This document shows, one piece after another, positions 43,309-50,473 of a DNA stretch of 64,000 nt. The DNA is taken from NCBI GenBank assembly GCA_963772555.1, contig CAVYXQ010000026.1:1-64000 (forward strand). Reading direction: 5' to 3'. A program made the translations under genes and the position numbers. The DNA comes from Roseiarcus sp963772555. GTDB taxonomy: Bacteria > Pseudomonadota > Alphaproteobacteria > Rhizobiales > Beijerinckiaceae. Below the pieces are notes generated by a model. That model did no database searches. It had not been told where the DNA came from and saw only the letters and a program-made list of their open reading frames with translations. Numbering within the stretch: position 1 is the first letter of the stretch; each line of letters starts with the position of its first letter.

Positions 43309-44283
43309 ATGTTCTCTCTTTCGGCGCTGCGCGAGGCGCACGAGCTTGTTCTCCGGACCCTGCGTCCGACCGCGGCCATCGCCTGGCCGCTGCTCGGCGC
43401 TCGCCTCGGCGCCGAGGTCGTGGTCAAGCACGAGAACCACCAGCCGATCGGCGCCTTCAAGGTTCGCGGCGGCCTCACCTATGTCGACGCGCTGAGGCGC
43501 CGCGAGCCGAACGCGAAAGGCTTGATCTCGGCGACGCGCGGCAATCACGGCCAGAGCCTCGCCTTCGCTGTACGGCGCTTCGGGCTCGAGGTTGCCATTG
43601 TCGTCCCGCACGGCAATTCGCGCGAGAAGAACGCCGCCATGCGGGCGCTTGGCGCCGAGCTGATCGAATACGGACACGACTTCCAGGAAGCGCGCGAGGA
43701 GGCCATGCGGCTCGCTGACGTGCGCGGGCTGCACGCCGTGCCCTCCTTCCACCGCGATCTTGCGCTTGGCGTCTCGACCTACGCGCTCGAGCTTTTGAGC
43801 GAGCATCCCGATCTCGACACGCTCTATGTTCCCATCGGCCAGGGCTCGGGAATCTGCGGTTGCATCGCGGCGCGCGACGCGCTCGGCCTGAAAACCGAAA
43901 TCGTCGGCGTGCAGTCGGTGGAGGCGCCGGCCTACGCGCTCTCCCTCGCCGCCGGCCATATCGTGCGCACCAACAGCGCCGACACCTTCGCCGACGGCAT
44001 GGCGACGCGGGTTCCCGACGAGGAAGCCCTCGCCGTCGTCGCCAAAGGCGCGGCCGGGATCGCGCTCGTTCATGACGATGAGATATCGGCGGCCATCCGC
44101 GCCTATTGGACCGATACGCACAACCTGGCCGAGGGCGCGGGCGCGGCGGCGTTGGCGGCGGCGATGAAGGAGCGCGGCCGCCTCAAGGGGCGCAAGGTCG
44201 GTCTCGTGCTCTCGGGCGGCAACATTGACTTCGATCTCTTTCAACGCTGGATCGCGACCGCGCCGAGCGCCGCGGCCGCGTGA
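43309..44283 (+). CDS. Threonine ammonia-lyase-like PLP enzyme without ACT domain
   Basis: A 324-residue fold-type II PLP enzyme resembling threonine/serine dehydratases. Substrate site and Schiff-base Lys in NHQPIGAFKVRGGLTY; SATRGNHGQSLAFA; PLP phosphate loop VPIGQGSGICGCIAA; VLSGGNIDFDLFQRW at the C-terminus. It lacks the C-terminal ACT-like domain of biosynthetic IlvA, so it should not be isoleucine-inhibited in the usual way. It sits between ilvB (20 bp) and ilvN, which suggests a supply of 2-oxobutyrate for isoleucine. GGGAG at 43296-43300 supports ATG 43309; a GTG at 43285 overlaps ilvB. Serine or hydroxyaspartate dehydratase activity is an alternative. Confidence 0.85.
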   Translation: MFSLSALREAHELVLRTLRPTAAIAWPLLGARLGAEVVVKHENHQPIGAFKVRGGLTYVDALRRREPNAKGLISATRGNHGQSLAFAVRRFGLEVAIVVPHGNSREKNAAMRALGAELIEYGHDFQEAREEAMRLADVRGLHAVPSFHRDLALGVSTYALELLSEHPDLDTLYVPIGQGSGICGCIAARDALGLKTEIVGVQSVEAPAYALSLAAGHIVRTNSADTFADGMATRVPDEEALAVVAKGAAGIALVHDDEISAAIRAYWTDTHNLAEGAGAAALAAAMKERGRLKGRKVGLVLSGGNIDFDLFQRWIATAPSAAAA

Positions 44284-44341
44284 CGCTTTTCTTCCCTGGA
44301 AGGGGTGGTTCTTCGACGAGGACATGGGACGAGGACCTGGA

Positions 44342-44902
44342 ATGAACATGATCAAGACACCGACCGCGCCGCCGTCGCCCTATTCGTCGGCGACGGTCAA
44401 ATCCAGCATCGAGCGGCATACGCTTTCCGTGCTGGTCGACAACGAGCCCGGCGTGCTCGCCCGGGTAGTCGGCCTCTTCTCCGGCCGCGGCTACAATATC
44501 GAGAGCCTGACGGTCGCCGAGGTGGCGCATGAGACGCATCTTTCGCGCATCACAATCGTCACCTCCGGAACGCCGGAGACCATTGAGCAGATCCGCCATC
44601 AGCTCGAGCGTTTGGTGCCGGTCCATTCGGTGAAAGACCTGACCCTGACGGTGCGCGCGATCGAGCGTGAGCTGGCGATGATCAAGGTGCGCGGCAAGGG
44701 CGAGAACCGGGTCGAAGCGATGAACCTCGCCGAGGCGTTTCGGGCCAAGGTTATCGACGCCACCGTCGAGAGCTTCATTTTCGAGCTGACGGGGGCGCCG
44801 CAGAAGATCGACGACTTCGTGTCGCTGATGCGCCCGATCGGCTTGGTCGAAGTCTCGCGCACCGGCGTCGCGGCGATCTCGCGCGGGCCGGAGCCGATTT
44901 AG
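44342..44902 (+). CDS. ilvN: Acetolactate synthase small (regulatory) subunit
   Basis: A 186-residue AHAS regulatory subunit. The N-terminal ACT domain starts HTLSVLVDNEPGVLARVVGL with FSGRGYNIESLTVAEV, and the second half (ERELAMIKVRGKGENRVEAM, FRAKVIDATVESFIFELTGA, PIGLVEVSRTGVAAISRG) matches the C-terminal domain. It binds valine and confers feedback inhibition on IlvB. ATG 44342 gives a slightly long N-terminus with a Pro/Ser-rich lead before the ACT domain. Same strand as ilvB and the dehydratase gene, likely one operon. Confidence 0.96.
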   Translation: MNMIKTPTAPPSPYSSATVKSSIERHTLSVLVDNEPGVLARVVGLFSGRGYNIESLTVAEVAHETHLSRITIVTSGTPETIEQIRHQLERLVPVHSVKDLTLTVRAIERELAMIKVRGKGENRVEAMNLAEAFRAKVIDATVESFIFELTGAPQKIDDFVSLMRPIGLVEVSRTGVAAISRGPEPI

Positions 44903-44917
44903 CGGTCAAAGGACGAC

Positions 44918-45619
44918 ATGATGGACATACCGGTTCCTTCCGCTTCGGCCTTCAATCGATATGCCCGCGACTATGATGCGATGCGCCGCCGGTTCGTACC
45001 GTGTTTTGACGCATTTTATGGGACGGGGCTTCGCCTGATCGAGGACTGGAAGGTAAAGGACGAGTTCACCGTCCTCGACCTCGGTGCGGGGACGGGCCTC
45101 TTTTCGAGCTTCATCCTCGAACGCTTTCCCAGAGCGAGCCTGTTGCTTATCGATGCCTCGATCGGCATGCTGGATCAGGCCAAAGAGCGGTTTCGCGATC
45201 ATCCGTCCGTGCAGTTCCGCGTGGGAGATTTGGCGACCTGCGATCTCGCCGGGCCCTGGGACGCGATCGTTTCGGCGCTCGCTATTCATCACCTCGAGGA
45301 CCCGGCGAAAAAGGGCCTTTTCGCCCGTATTCGAGCGGCGCTGGCGCCCGGCGGCCTCTTCCTCAACGCCGAACAGGTGCTGGGCCCCACGCCAGAGACC
45401 GAGGACCGATACGTGCGATTTTGGCATCAAGACATTCGCGCGCTGGGCGTGCCGGAGCCGGAGATCGCCTTGGCGGCCGAACGAATGGCGTTCGATCGCT
45501 GCGCATCGATCGAAGATCAGATGGGCTGGATGCGGGATGCAGGGCTGGTCGACGTCGACTGCAGCTTCAAGTCGCTGCGTTTTGCGGTATTGAGCGGGCG
45601 CGCCTCGAGGCCCGGGTGA
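44918..45619 (+). CDS. Class I SAM-dependent methyltransferase
   Basis: A 233-residue methyltransferase. Motif I TVLDLGAGTGLFSSFIL at about residues 48-64; an acidic end of beta-2 (LLLIDASIGMLDQAKERF); VGDLATCDL; motif IV WDAIVSALAIHHLEDPAKKG; PGGLFLNAEQVLGPT. The profile resembles UbiE/trans-aconitate-type small-molecule methyltransferases. It starts 15 bp after ilvN, so may be part of the ilv transcript. Substrate unknown. Confidence 0.88.
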   Translation: MMDIPVPSASAFNRYARDYDAMRRRFVPCFDAFYGTGLRLIEDWKVKDEFTVLDLGAGTGLFSSFILERFPRASLLLIDASIGMLDQAKERFRDHPSVQFRVGDLATCDLAGPWDAIVSALAIHHLEDPAKKGLFARIRAALAPGGLFLNAEQVLGPTPETEDRYVRFWHQDIRALGVPEPEIALAAERMAFDRCASIEDQMGWMRDAGLVDVDCSFKSLRFAVLSGRASRPG

Positions 45620-45837
45620 TCGATCGATGCGACCGCCGAGGTCGCCACTTACCGATTGGCCGCGCGCAGCGTCTTGGCCAGCGCACGGCGTTCAGCTCCG
45701 CCCAGCCCACGCCCGCGCGTTGACTTGACAGACCGTCGCGCTTCACGCGATTCTGATGTTTGAACGCGGGGGCTCATCCGCAACGCCGGCTTTGGCGCCA
45801 TCTCCGGCCTGGCCCTGTGGGAGCGTCCGAGAGTCGG

Positions 45838-46299
45838 ATGAACAAACCCCTTTCCAATCCGACCCAACCTTATCGCAGTCTGATCGCCGGATATAACGAA
45901 GCGATCAGGGCGAACGATTTCAAGGCGAACATCGCGTTTTTGTTCGCCGCCTTCATGATGGGTTCGGTTCTTTACAACTACACGTACTTTCCGAGCTACC
46001 TGCCGGTCGAGCTCGTGCTGATACCCTTCCTCATCCTCTATTTTTGTTTGTTCATGGTGCTCTTGCCGCGCTATCCCAAGCGCGGGGCCAAGAACTTCCT
46101 CGTCAGACGCAACCTGTCTCCTGCGGATTTCGACAACGTCGCTGATACCGAGGACGACATCGAACAGTTGAAGCTGCGCTGCGCAGTGCTATCTGACATT
46201 CTTTGGTGGAAGTCGCAGTTTATCCGCGTCGGCTTCCTGTTGTCGATCGTTTGCGTCTTCTTGAGCATGGTCCTGCTTCTCTACGTCTGGGCTACGTGA
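45838..46299 (+). CDS. Small membrane protein, Pycsar TM-effector-like (first of a pair)
   Basis: A 153-residue protein: an N-terminal amphipathic segment YRSLIAGYNEAIRANDFKAN, two membrane helices (IAFLFAAFMMGSVLYNY; VLIPFLILYFCLFMVLLP), a basic/acidic linker (RYPKRGAKNFLVRRNLSPAD, then DVADTEDD-like acids), and a last helix after ILWWKSQFIRVGFLLSIVCV. The D-x-K-A start of helix 1, the Pro-Arg exit of helix 2 and the final K-x-x-x-I helix resemble the DUF5706/Pycsar TM effector layout. No nucleotide cyclase gene is nearby. Tandem paralogue follows 39 bp downstream. Family call is by layout, not by close identity. Confidence 0.55.
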   Translation: MNKPLSNPTQPYRSLIAGYNEAIRANDFKANIAFLFAAFMMGSVLYNYTYFPSYLPVELVLIPFLILYFCLFMVLLPRYPKRGAKNFLVRRNLSPADFDNVADTEDDIEQLKLRCAVLSDILWWKSQFIRVGFLLSIVCVFLSMVLLLYVWAT

Positions 46300-46338
46300 T
46301 GCTTGGGCGGGCGCCCCGCTGGCAAATCGGAACGTTTG

Positions 46339-46788
46339 ATGGCCAAGGACAAAAACGCGCAGCTTCGCGATCTTATCGCCGGCTACAGCGACTCGATCCG
46401 CCTCAGCGACATCAAGGCGCTCATCGCGGTGCTTTTCGTGGCGATCATGATGGGAACGGTGCTCCAGTTCCGCGCGCTCTATCCCTGGTATCTAAGCCCG
46501 CCGGTCATCCTGACGCCGTTCATGATCATTTTTATCAACTTGCTGATCTCGGTTTATCCGCGATTTCCTCGTGCCGGGCGCCAACGCTTCCCGATCCAGC
46601 GCAATCCGGATCCGCGCGATTTCGACATCATTGCCGACACTGAGGCCGAGCTCGAGGGGCTCCCGGTACGGTGCGCGATTCTGTCGCGAATCCTCTGGTG
46701 GAAGAACATCACGCTGCAAACGGCCTATTTTCTGTCGATGGCCTGCCTCGCGGCGGCCGCGATCCTGCTGTTCGTCGGACGCCTCTGA
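46339..46788 (+). CDS. Small membrane protein, Pycsar TM-effector-like (second of a pair)
   Basis: A 149-residue paralogue of the preceding protein. Parallel blocks: LRDLIAGYSDSIRLSDIKAL, IAVLFVAIMMGTVLQF, LTPFMIIFINLLISVYPRFP, RRQRF-like basic turn then IQRNPDPRDFDIIADTEAEL, and ILSRILWWKNITLQTAYFLS followed by an Ala-rich last helix. Conserved between the two: IAGY, D-x-K-A, RN-x-x-P-x-DFD, ADTE and ILWWK. Duplicated membrane pairs of this kind may form a hetero-oligomer. Function unknown. Confidence 0.55.
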   Translation: MAKDKNAQLRDLIAGYSDSIRLSDIKALIAVLFVAIMMGTVLQFRALYPWYLSPPVILTPFMIIFINLLISVYPRFPRAGRQRFPIQRNPDPRDFDIIADTEAELEGLPVRCAILSRILWWKNITLQTAYFLSMACLAAAAILLFVGRL

Positions 46789-46989
46789 GCGCGCCGCCGC
46801 TGGCGCCGGCGCTTTTCCCGGCCGAACCGCCTGTCTCAACCTCCCCGGAGACCGACGAAAAGCGCCGCAACGCGCAAAGGTCGTCCTCATACCCAGGGAG
46901 CTCCGCGCGCGAGCTGAGATCGCGCTTGCGGCAGGGCCCGCGGTCGGCGCACATCGGCGCCGGCGAGGCGATAGGCGAACGAGGGACGC

Positions 46990-48651
46990 TTGAGCGAAGC
47001 GGAATACGACTACGTCATCGTCGGCGCCGGATCGGCGGGCTGCGTGCTCGCGGACCGGCTTACCGAAGACGGTCGCTGCTCGGCGCTCGTGATCGAGTAC
47101 GGCGGGTCAGACCGCGCGCTCATCATCCAGATGCCGGCGGCGCTCGCAATGCCGATGAATTCGAAGACGTACAATTGGGGCTATTCAAGCGAGCCGGAGC
47201 CCCATCTCGGCGGCCGGCGCGTGAACTGCCCGCGCGGCAAGGTGATCGGCGGCTCCTCCTCCATCAACGGCCTCGTCTATGTGCGGGGACATCCGCTCGA
47301 TTTCGAACGCTGGGTCGGGGAAGGCGCGAGGGGCTGGGGCTACGCGGACGTCCTGCCCTACTTTCGCCGGGCGGAAAGCTTTCGCGGCGGCGCCGACGCG
47401 TGGCGCGGCGGCGACGGGCCGCTCGCGACGTCGCGCGGACTGAAGCACGGCCCCCTCTATCAGGCGTTCATCGAAGCCGGCCGACAAGCCGGCTATCCGG
47501 TCAGCGCCGACCTCAATGGCGAGCGGCAGGAGGGATTCGGCTGGTTCGACATGACCGTCAAGGACGGCGTGCGCTGGTCGACCGCCAACGCCTATCTTCG
47601 CCCCGCGATGAAACGCACGACCCTGACCGTCGCGACCCGCGCGCTGGCGACCCGGGTCGCCTTCGAGGGCCGGCGTGCTGTCGGCGTCCACTACAAGCGC
47701 GGCGGACGCGGCCATCTGGCAAGAGCGCGGCGCGAGGTGATCCTCTGCGGCGGGCCGATCAACTCGCCGCAGCTGCTCAAGCTTTCCGGTGTCGGACCGG
47801 CCGCCGAACTGCGCCATTTCGGCATTGATGTGGTGGCGGATCGGCCTGGCGTCGGCGAGAATTTGCAGGACCATCTCGAATTCTATTTGCAGGTCGCGTC
47901 GAAAAGGCCGATCACGCTCTACGCCCACACCGGCCTCGTCGCCCGCGGGCTCGTCGGCCTGCAGTGGCTCATGCGCGGGCGCGGCCTCGGGGCCACGAAC
48001 CATTTCGAGGCCGGCGGTTTCATCCGTTCGCGGGCCGGGGTGCGCTACCCCGATATCCAGTTCCACTTCCTGCCGATGGCGGTCGCCTACGACGGCTCGT
48101 CGCTCGCCAGGGAGCATGGGTTCCAGGCCCATGTAGGCCCAATGCGCTCGAACAGCCGCGGCTGGGTGCGGCTTCGCTCGCCCGACCCCGCCGAGCCGCC
48201 AAAGATCCAGTTCAACTACATGGGCCATCCGGACGACTGGGCCGAAATGCGCGCTTGCGTCCGGCTGACGCGGGAGATCTTCGCCCAAAAGGCGTTCGAT
48301 CCCTATCGCGGGCGTGAGATTTCGCCGGGCGCGGAGTGCGTGAGCGACGAGGCGATCGACGCCTTTGTCCGTGACAAGGTCGAGAGCGCCTACCATCCGT
48401 GCGGCACCTGCAAGATGGGTTCGCCAAACGACCCGCTGGCGGTCGTCGATCCCGAGACGCGTGTCATTGGCTTCGAAGCTTTGCGCGTCGTCGACTCCTC
48501 GATCATGCCCGAGATCACCAACGGCAATCTCAACGCGCCGACCATCATGATCGGCGAGAAGGCGGCCGATATGATCCGCGGGCGCAACCCCCTGCCCCCG
48601 TCTAACGCGCCGTATCATGTGGCTCCGGACTGGGAGACGCGACAGCGCTAG
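46990..48651 (+). CDS. GMC family oxidoreductase (choline dehydrogenase-like)
   Basis: A 553-residue FAD enzyme of the GMC family. FAD motif YDYVIVGAGSAGCVLADRL at residues 6-24; signature PRGKVIGGSSSINGLVYVRG; CGGPINSPQLLKLSGVG; active-site His block ESAYHPCGTCKMGSPNDPLA; NGNLNAPTIMIGEKAADMI. Closest in layout to choline dehydrogenase (BetA) but substrate is not proven. Start is TTG 46990 after GAGGGA, because no ATG or GTG precedes the FAD motif in frame. It stands ahead of a betaine-type demethylation set, so oxidation of a quaternary-amine alcohol is likely (inference). Confidence 0.92.
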   Translation: MSEAEYDYVIVGAGSAGCVLADRLTEDGRCSALVIEYGGSDRALIIQMPAALAMPMNSKTYNWGYSSEPEPHLGGRRVNCPRGKVIGGSSSINGLVYVRGHPLDFERWVGEGARGWGYADVLPYFRRAESFRGGADAWRGGDGPLATSRGLKHGPLYQAFIEAGRQAGYPVSADLNGERQEGFGWFDMTVKDGVRWSTANAYLRPAMKRTTLTVATRALATRVAFEGRRAVGVHYKRGGRGHLARARREVILCGGPINSPQLLKLSGVGPAAELRHFGIDVVADRPGVGENLQDHLEFYLQVASKRPITLYAHTGLVARGLVGLQWLMRGRGLGATNHFEAGGFIRSRAGVRYPDIQFHFLPMAVAYDGSSLAREHGFQAHVGPMRSNSRGWVRLRSPDPAEPPKIQFNYMGHPDDWAEMRACVRLTREIFAQKAFDPYRGREISPGAECVSDEAIDAFVRDKVESAYHPCGTCKMGSPNDPLAVVDPETRVIGFEALRVVDSSIMPEITNGNLNAPTIMIGEKAADMIRGRNPLPPSNAPYHVAPDWETRQR

Positions 48652-48781
48652 AGCGGCCCGGCAGTGGCACGCAGGCCGCTCGCGCATGACATGACAGCGG
48701 CCGGGGCCGCAATTTTCCGGGTTCAAATCGCTGGCGCGCTGGCGCAAAGTGCCGCCTGCTCGATCGCCCGAGGGAACGTCC

Positions 48782-50329
48782 ATGTCCGAAGCCGTTTCGA
48801 CCGCCGCCCGGGAGCCACGCCGCGGTCGCGAGTTGCGACGCTCCCAGCGCGCGCAGCGCTCGGCTGCATCCGTCCCCTACATCACCCGCAAGATCCCGCT
48901 GACGGAAATGCTCGGCGAAGAGGGGCTGGCGATTATCGAGCGCAACGCCGACACGCTGCTCGAGGAGATCGGCATCGAGTTCCGCGACTTTCCTCGCGCC
49001 ATCGAGCTTCTTCGCGGCGCCGGCTGTGACATCAAAGGCGAACGGGTGCGCTTTCCGCGCGGGTTGGCGCGGAAGCTCTGCGAGACCGCGCCTTCGCAAT
49101 ATGTGCAACATGCGCGCAATTCCGAGCGCAACGTCGTCATCGGCGGCGACGCAATGGTGTTTGCGCCGAACTACGGCTCCCCCTTCGTCCATGACCTCGA
49201 CCGGGGACGGCGCTACGGGACGATCGCCGACTTTGAGAATTTCGTGAAGCTCGCCTACGCGAGCCCCTATATCCACCATTCCGGCGGGACGTTGTGCGAG
49301 CCGGTCGATCTGCCGGTCAACAAGCGGCATTTCGAGATGGTCTATGCCCATCTCAAATATTCGGACAAGCCGTTCATGGGCTCGGTGACCAAGCCCGAGC
49401 GCGCCGAGGACAGCGTGCGTATCTGCGAGCTGCTGTTTGGCGAGGACTTCGTCCGCGAGAACACCGTGCTGACGAGCCTCATCAACGCCAATTCGCCGCT
49501 CGTCTGGGACTCGACCATGCTCGGCGCGGCGGAAGTCTATGCGCGCGCCGGCCAGGCCTGCATCATCACGCCGTTCATCCTCGCCGGCGCGATGAGCCCG
49601 GTTACGGTCGCGGGAACGCTGACCCAGGTGCTGGCGGAAGTGATGGCGGGGACAGCTTTCTGCCAGCTCACGCGCCCCGGCGCGCCGGTCGTCTTCGGCA
49701 CCTTCGTCTCGACGCTCTCCATGCAGTCCGGCGCGCCGACCTTCGGCACGCCGGAGGCGGCGCTGGCGATCTACGGCGCGGCCCAGCTCGCGCGGCGGAT
49801 GAAGATGCCGTTCCGCACCGGCGGCTCGCTCTGCGCTTCGAAGATCCCGGATGCGCAGGCGGCTTACGAGAGCGCCCAGACGCTCGTGCCGACGGTGCTG
49901 GCCGGGGCGAATTTCGTGCTCCACGCGGCGGGCTGGCTCGAGGGCGGTCTGTCGGCGTCCTATGAGAAATTCGTGCTCGACTTCGATCAGCTCGGCGCGA
50001 TGCATGTGCTCGCCAAAGGCATCGATCTCAGCGACAATGGGCAGGGGATGGAGGCCTTTCACCAGATCGAGCCCGGCGGGCATTTCCTCGGCTGCCCCCA
50101 CACCCAGGCGAACTTCGAGACGGCCTTCTATCGGTCGAACGTCGCCGACAACAATTCGGTCGAGCAATGGCGGGAAGAAGGCTCGAAGGACGCGGCGACC
50201 CGGGCCAACGCGCTGTGGAAGACGATGCTCGCCGAGTACGAGGCGCCGCCGCTCGATCCGGCCAAGGACGAGGCGATCCGCGACTTCATCGACCGGCGCA
50301 AGGCGTCAATGCCGGACGCGACCTACTAA
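48782..50329 (+). CDS. Trimethylamine methyltransferase (MttB) family protein, non-pyrrolysine
   Basis: A 515-residue MttB-superfamily protein read through without any in-frame amber codon, so it belongs to the non-pyrrolysine branch. Characterised members demethylate glycine betaine, proline betaine or carnitine, passing the methyl group to a corrinoid protein. Blocks: TRKIPLTEMLGEEGLAIIER, FAPNYGSPFVHDLDRGRRYG, SPLVWDSTMLGAAEVYARAG, FILAGAMSPVTVAGTLTQVL and FGTFVSTLSMQSGAPTFGTP. It is followed by a dimethylglycine-dehydrogenase-type enzyme, which would act on a demethylated product. No corrinoid protein or reductive activase is visible in the window. ATG 48782 lies after GGGAACG. Confidence 0.88.
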   Translation: MSEAVSTAAREPRRGRELRRSQRAQRSAASVPYITRKIPLTEMLGEEGLAIIERNADTLLEEIGIEFRDFPRAIELLRGAGCDIKGERVRFPRGLARKLCETAPSQYVQHARNSERNVVIGGDAMVFAPNYGSPFVHDLDRGRRYGTIADFENFVKLAYASPYIHHSGGTLCEPVDLPVNKRHFEMVYAHLKYSDKPFMGSVTKPERAEDSVRICELLFGEDFVRENTVLTSLINANSPLVWDSTMLGAAEVYARAGQACIITPFILAGAMSPVTVAGTLTQVLAEVMAGTAFCQLTRPGAPVVFGTFVSTLSMQSGAPTFGTPEAALAIYGAAQLARRMKMPFRTGGSLCASKIPDAQAAYESAQTLVPTVLAGANFVLHAAGWLEGGLSASYEKFVLDFDQLGAMHVLAKGIDLSDNGQGMEAFHQIEPGGHFLGCPHTQANFETAFYRSNVADNNSVEQWREEGSKDAATRANALWKTMLAEYEAPPLDPAKDEAIRDFIDRRKASMPDATY

Positions 50330-50330
50330 T

Positions 50331-50456
50331 CCCTTCGCCCGCAGCGCGGGAGAAGGTGGACGCGCTGAAAGCGCGGCCGGATGAGGGCAAGTCAAGAGGC
50401 CTCCCCTCATCCTGCCCTTCGGGCCACCTTCTCCCGCGGGCGGGAGAAGGGAATGC
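50331..50456. repeat. Composite REP-like element (CCTTCTCCC type)
   Basis: Contains GCGCGGGAGAAGGTGG..., CGCGCTGAAAGCGCGGCCGG and GGATGAGGGC near 50350-50390, then an inverted half ending CTTCTCCCGCGGGCGGGAGA. It fills the gap between the MttB-type gene and the FAD enzyme. A related copy is at 52988-53040. Confidence 0.8.
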
Positions 50457-50473
50457 GAAATCGAGGGTATCTC

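Noticed and set aside
48782..50329. Pyrrolysine-containing MttB
   Set aside because: The frame is continuous without an in-frame TAG before its stop, so it belongs to the non-pyrrolysine branch.
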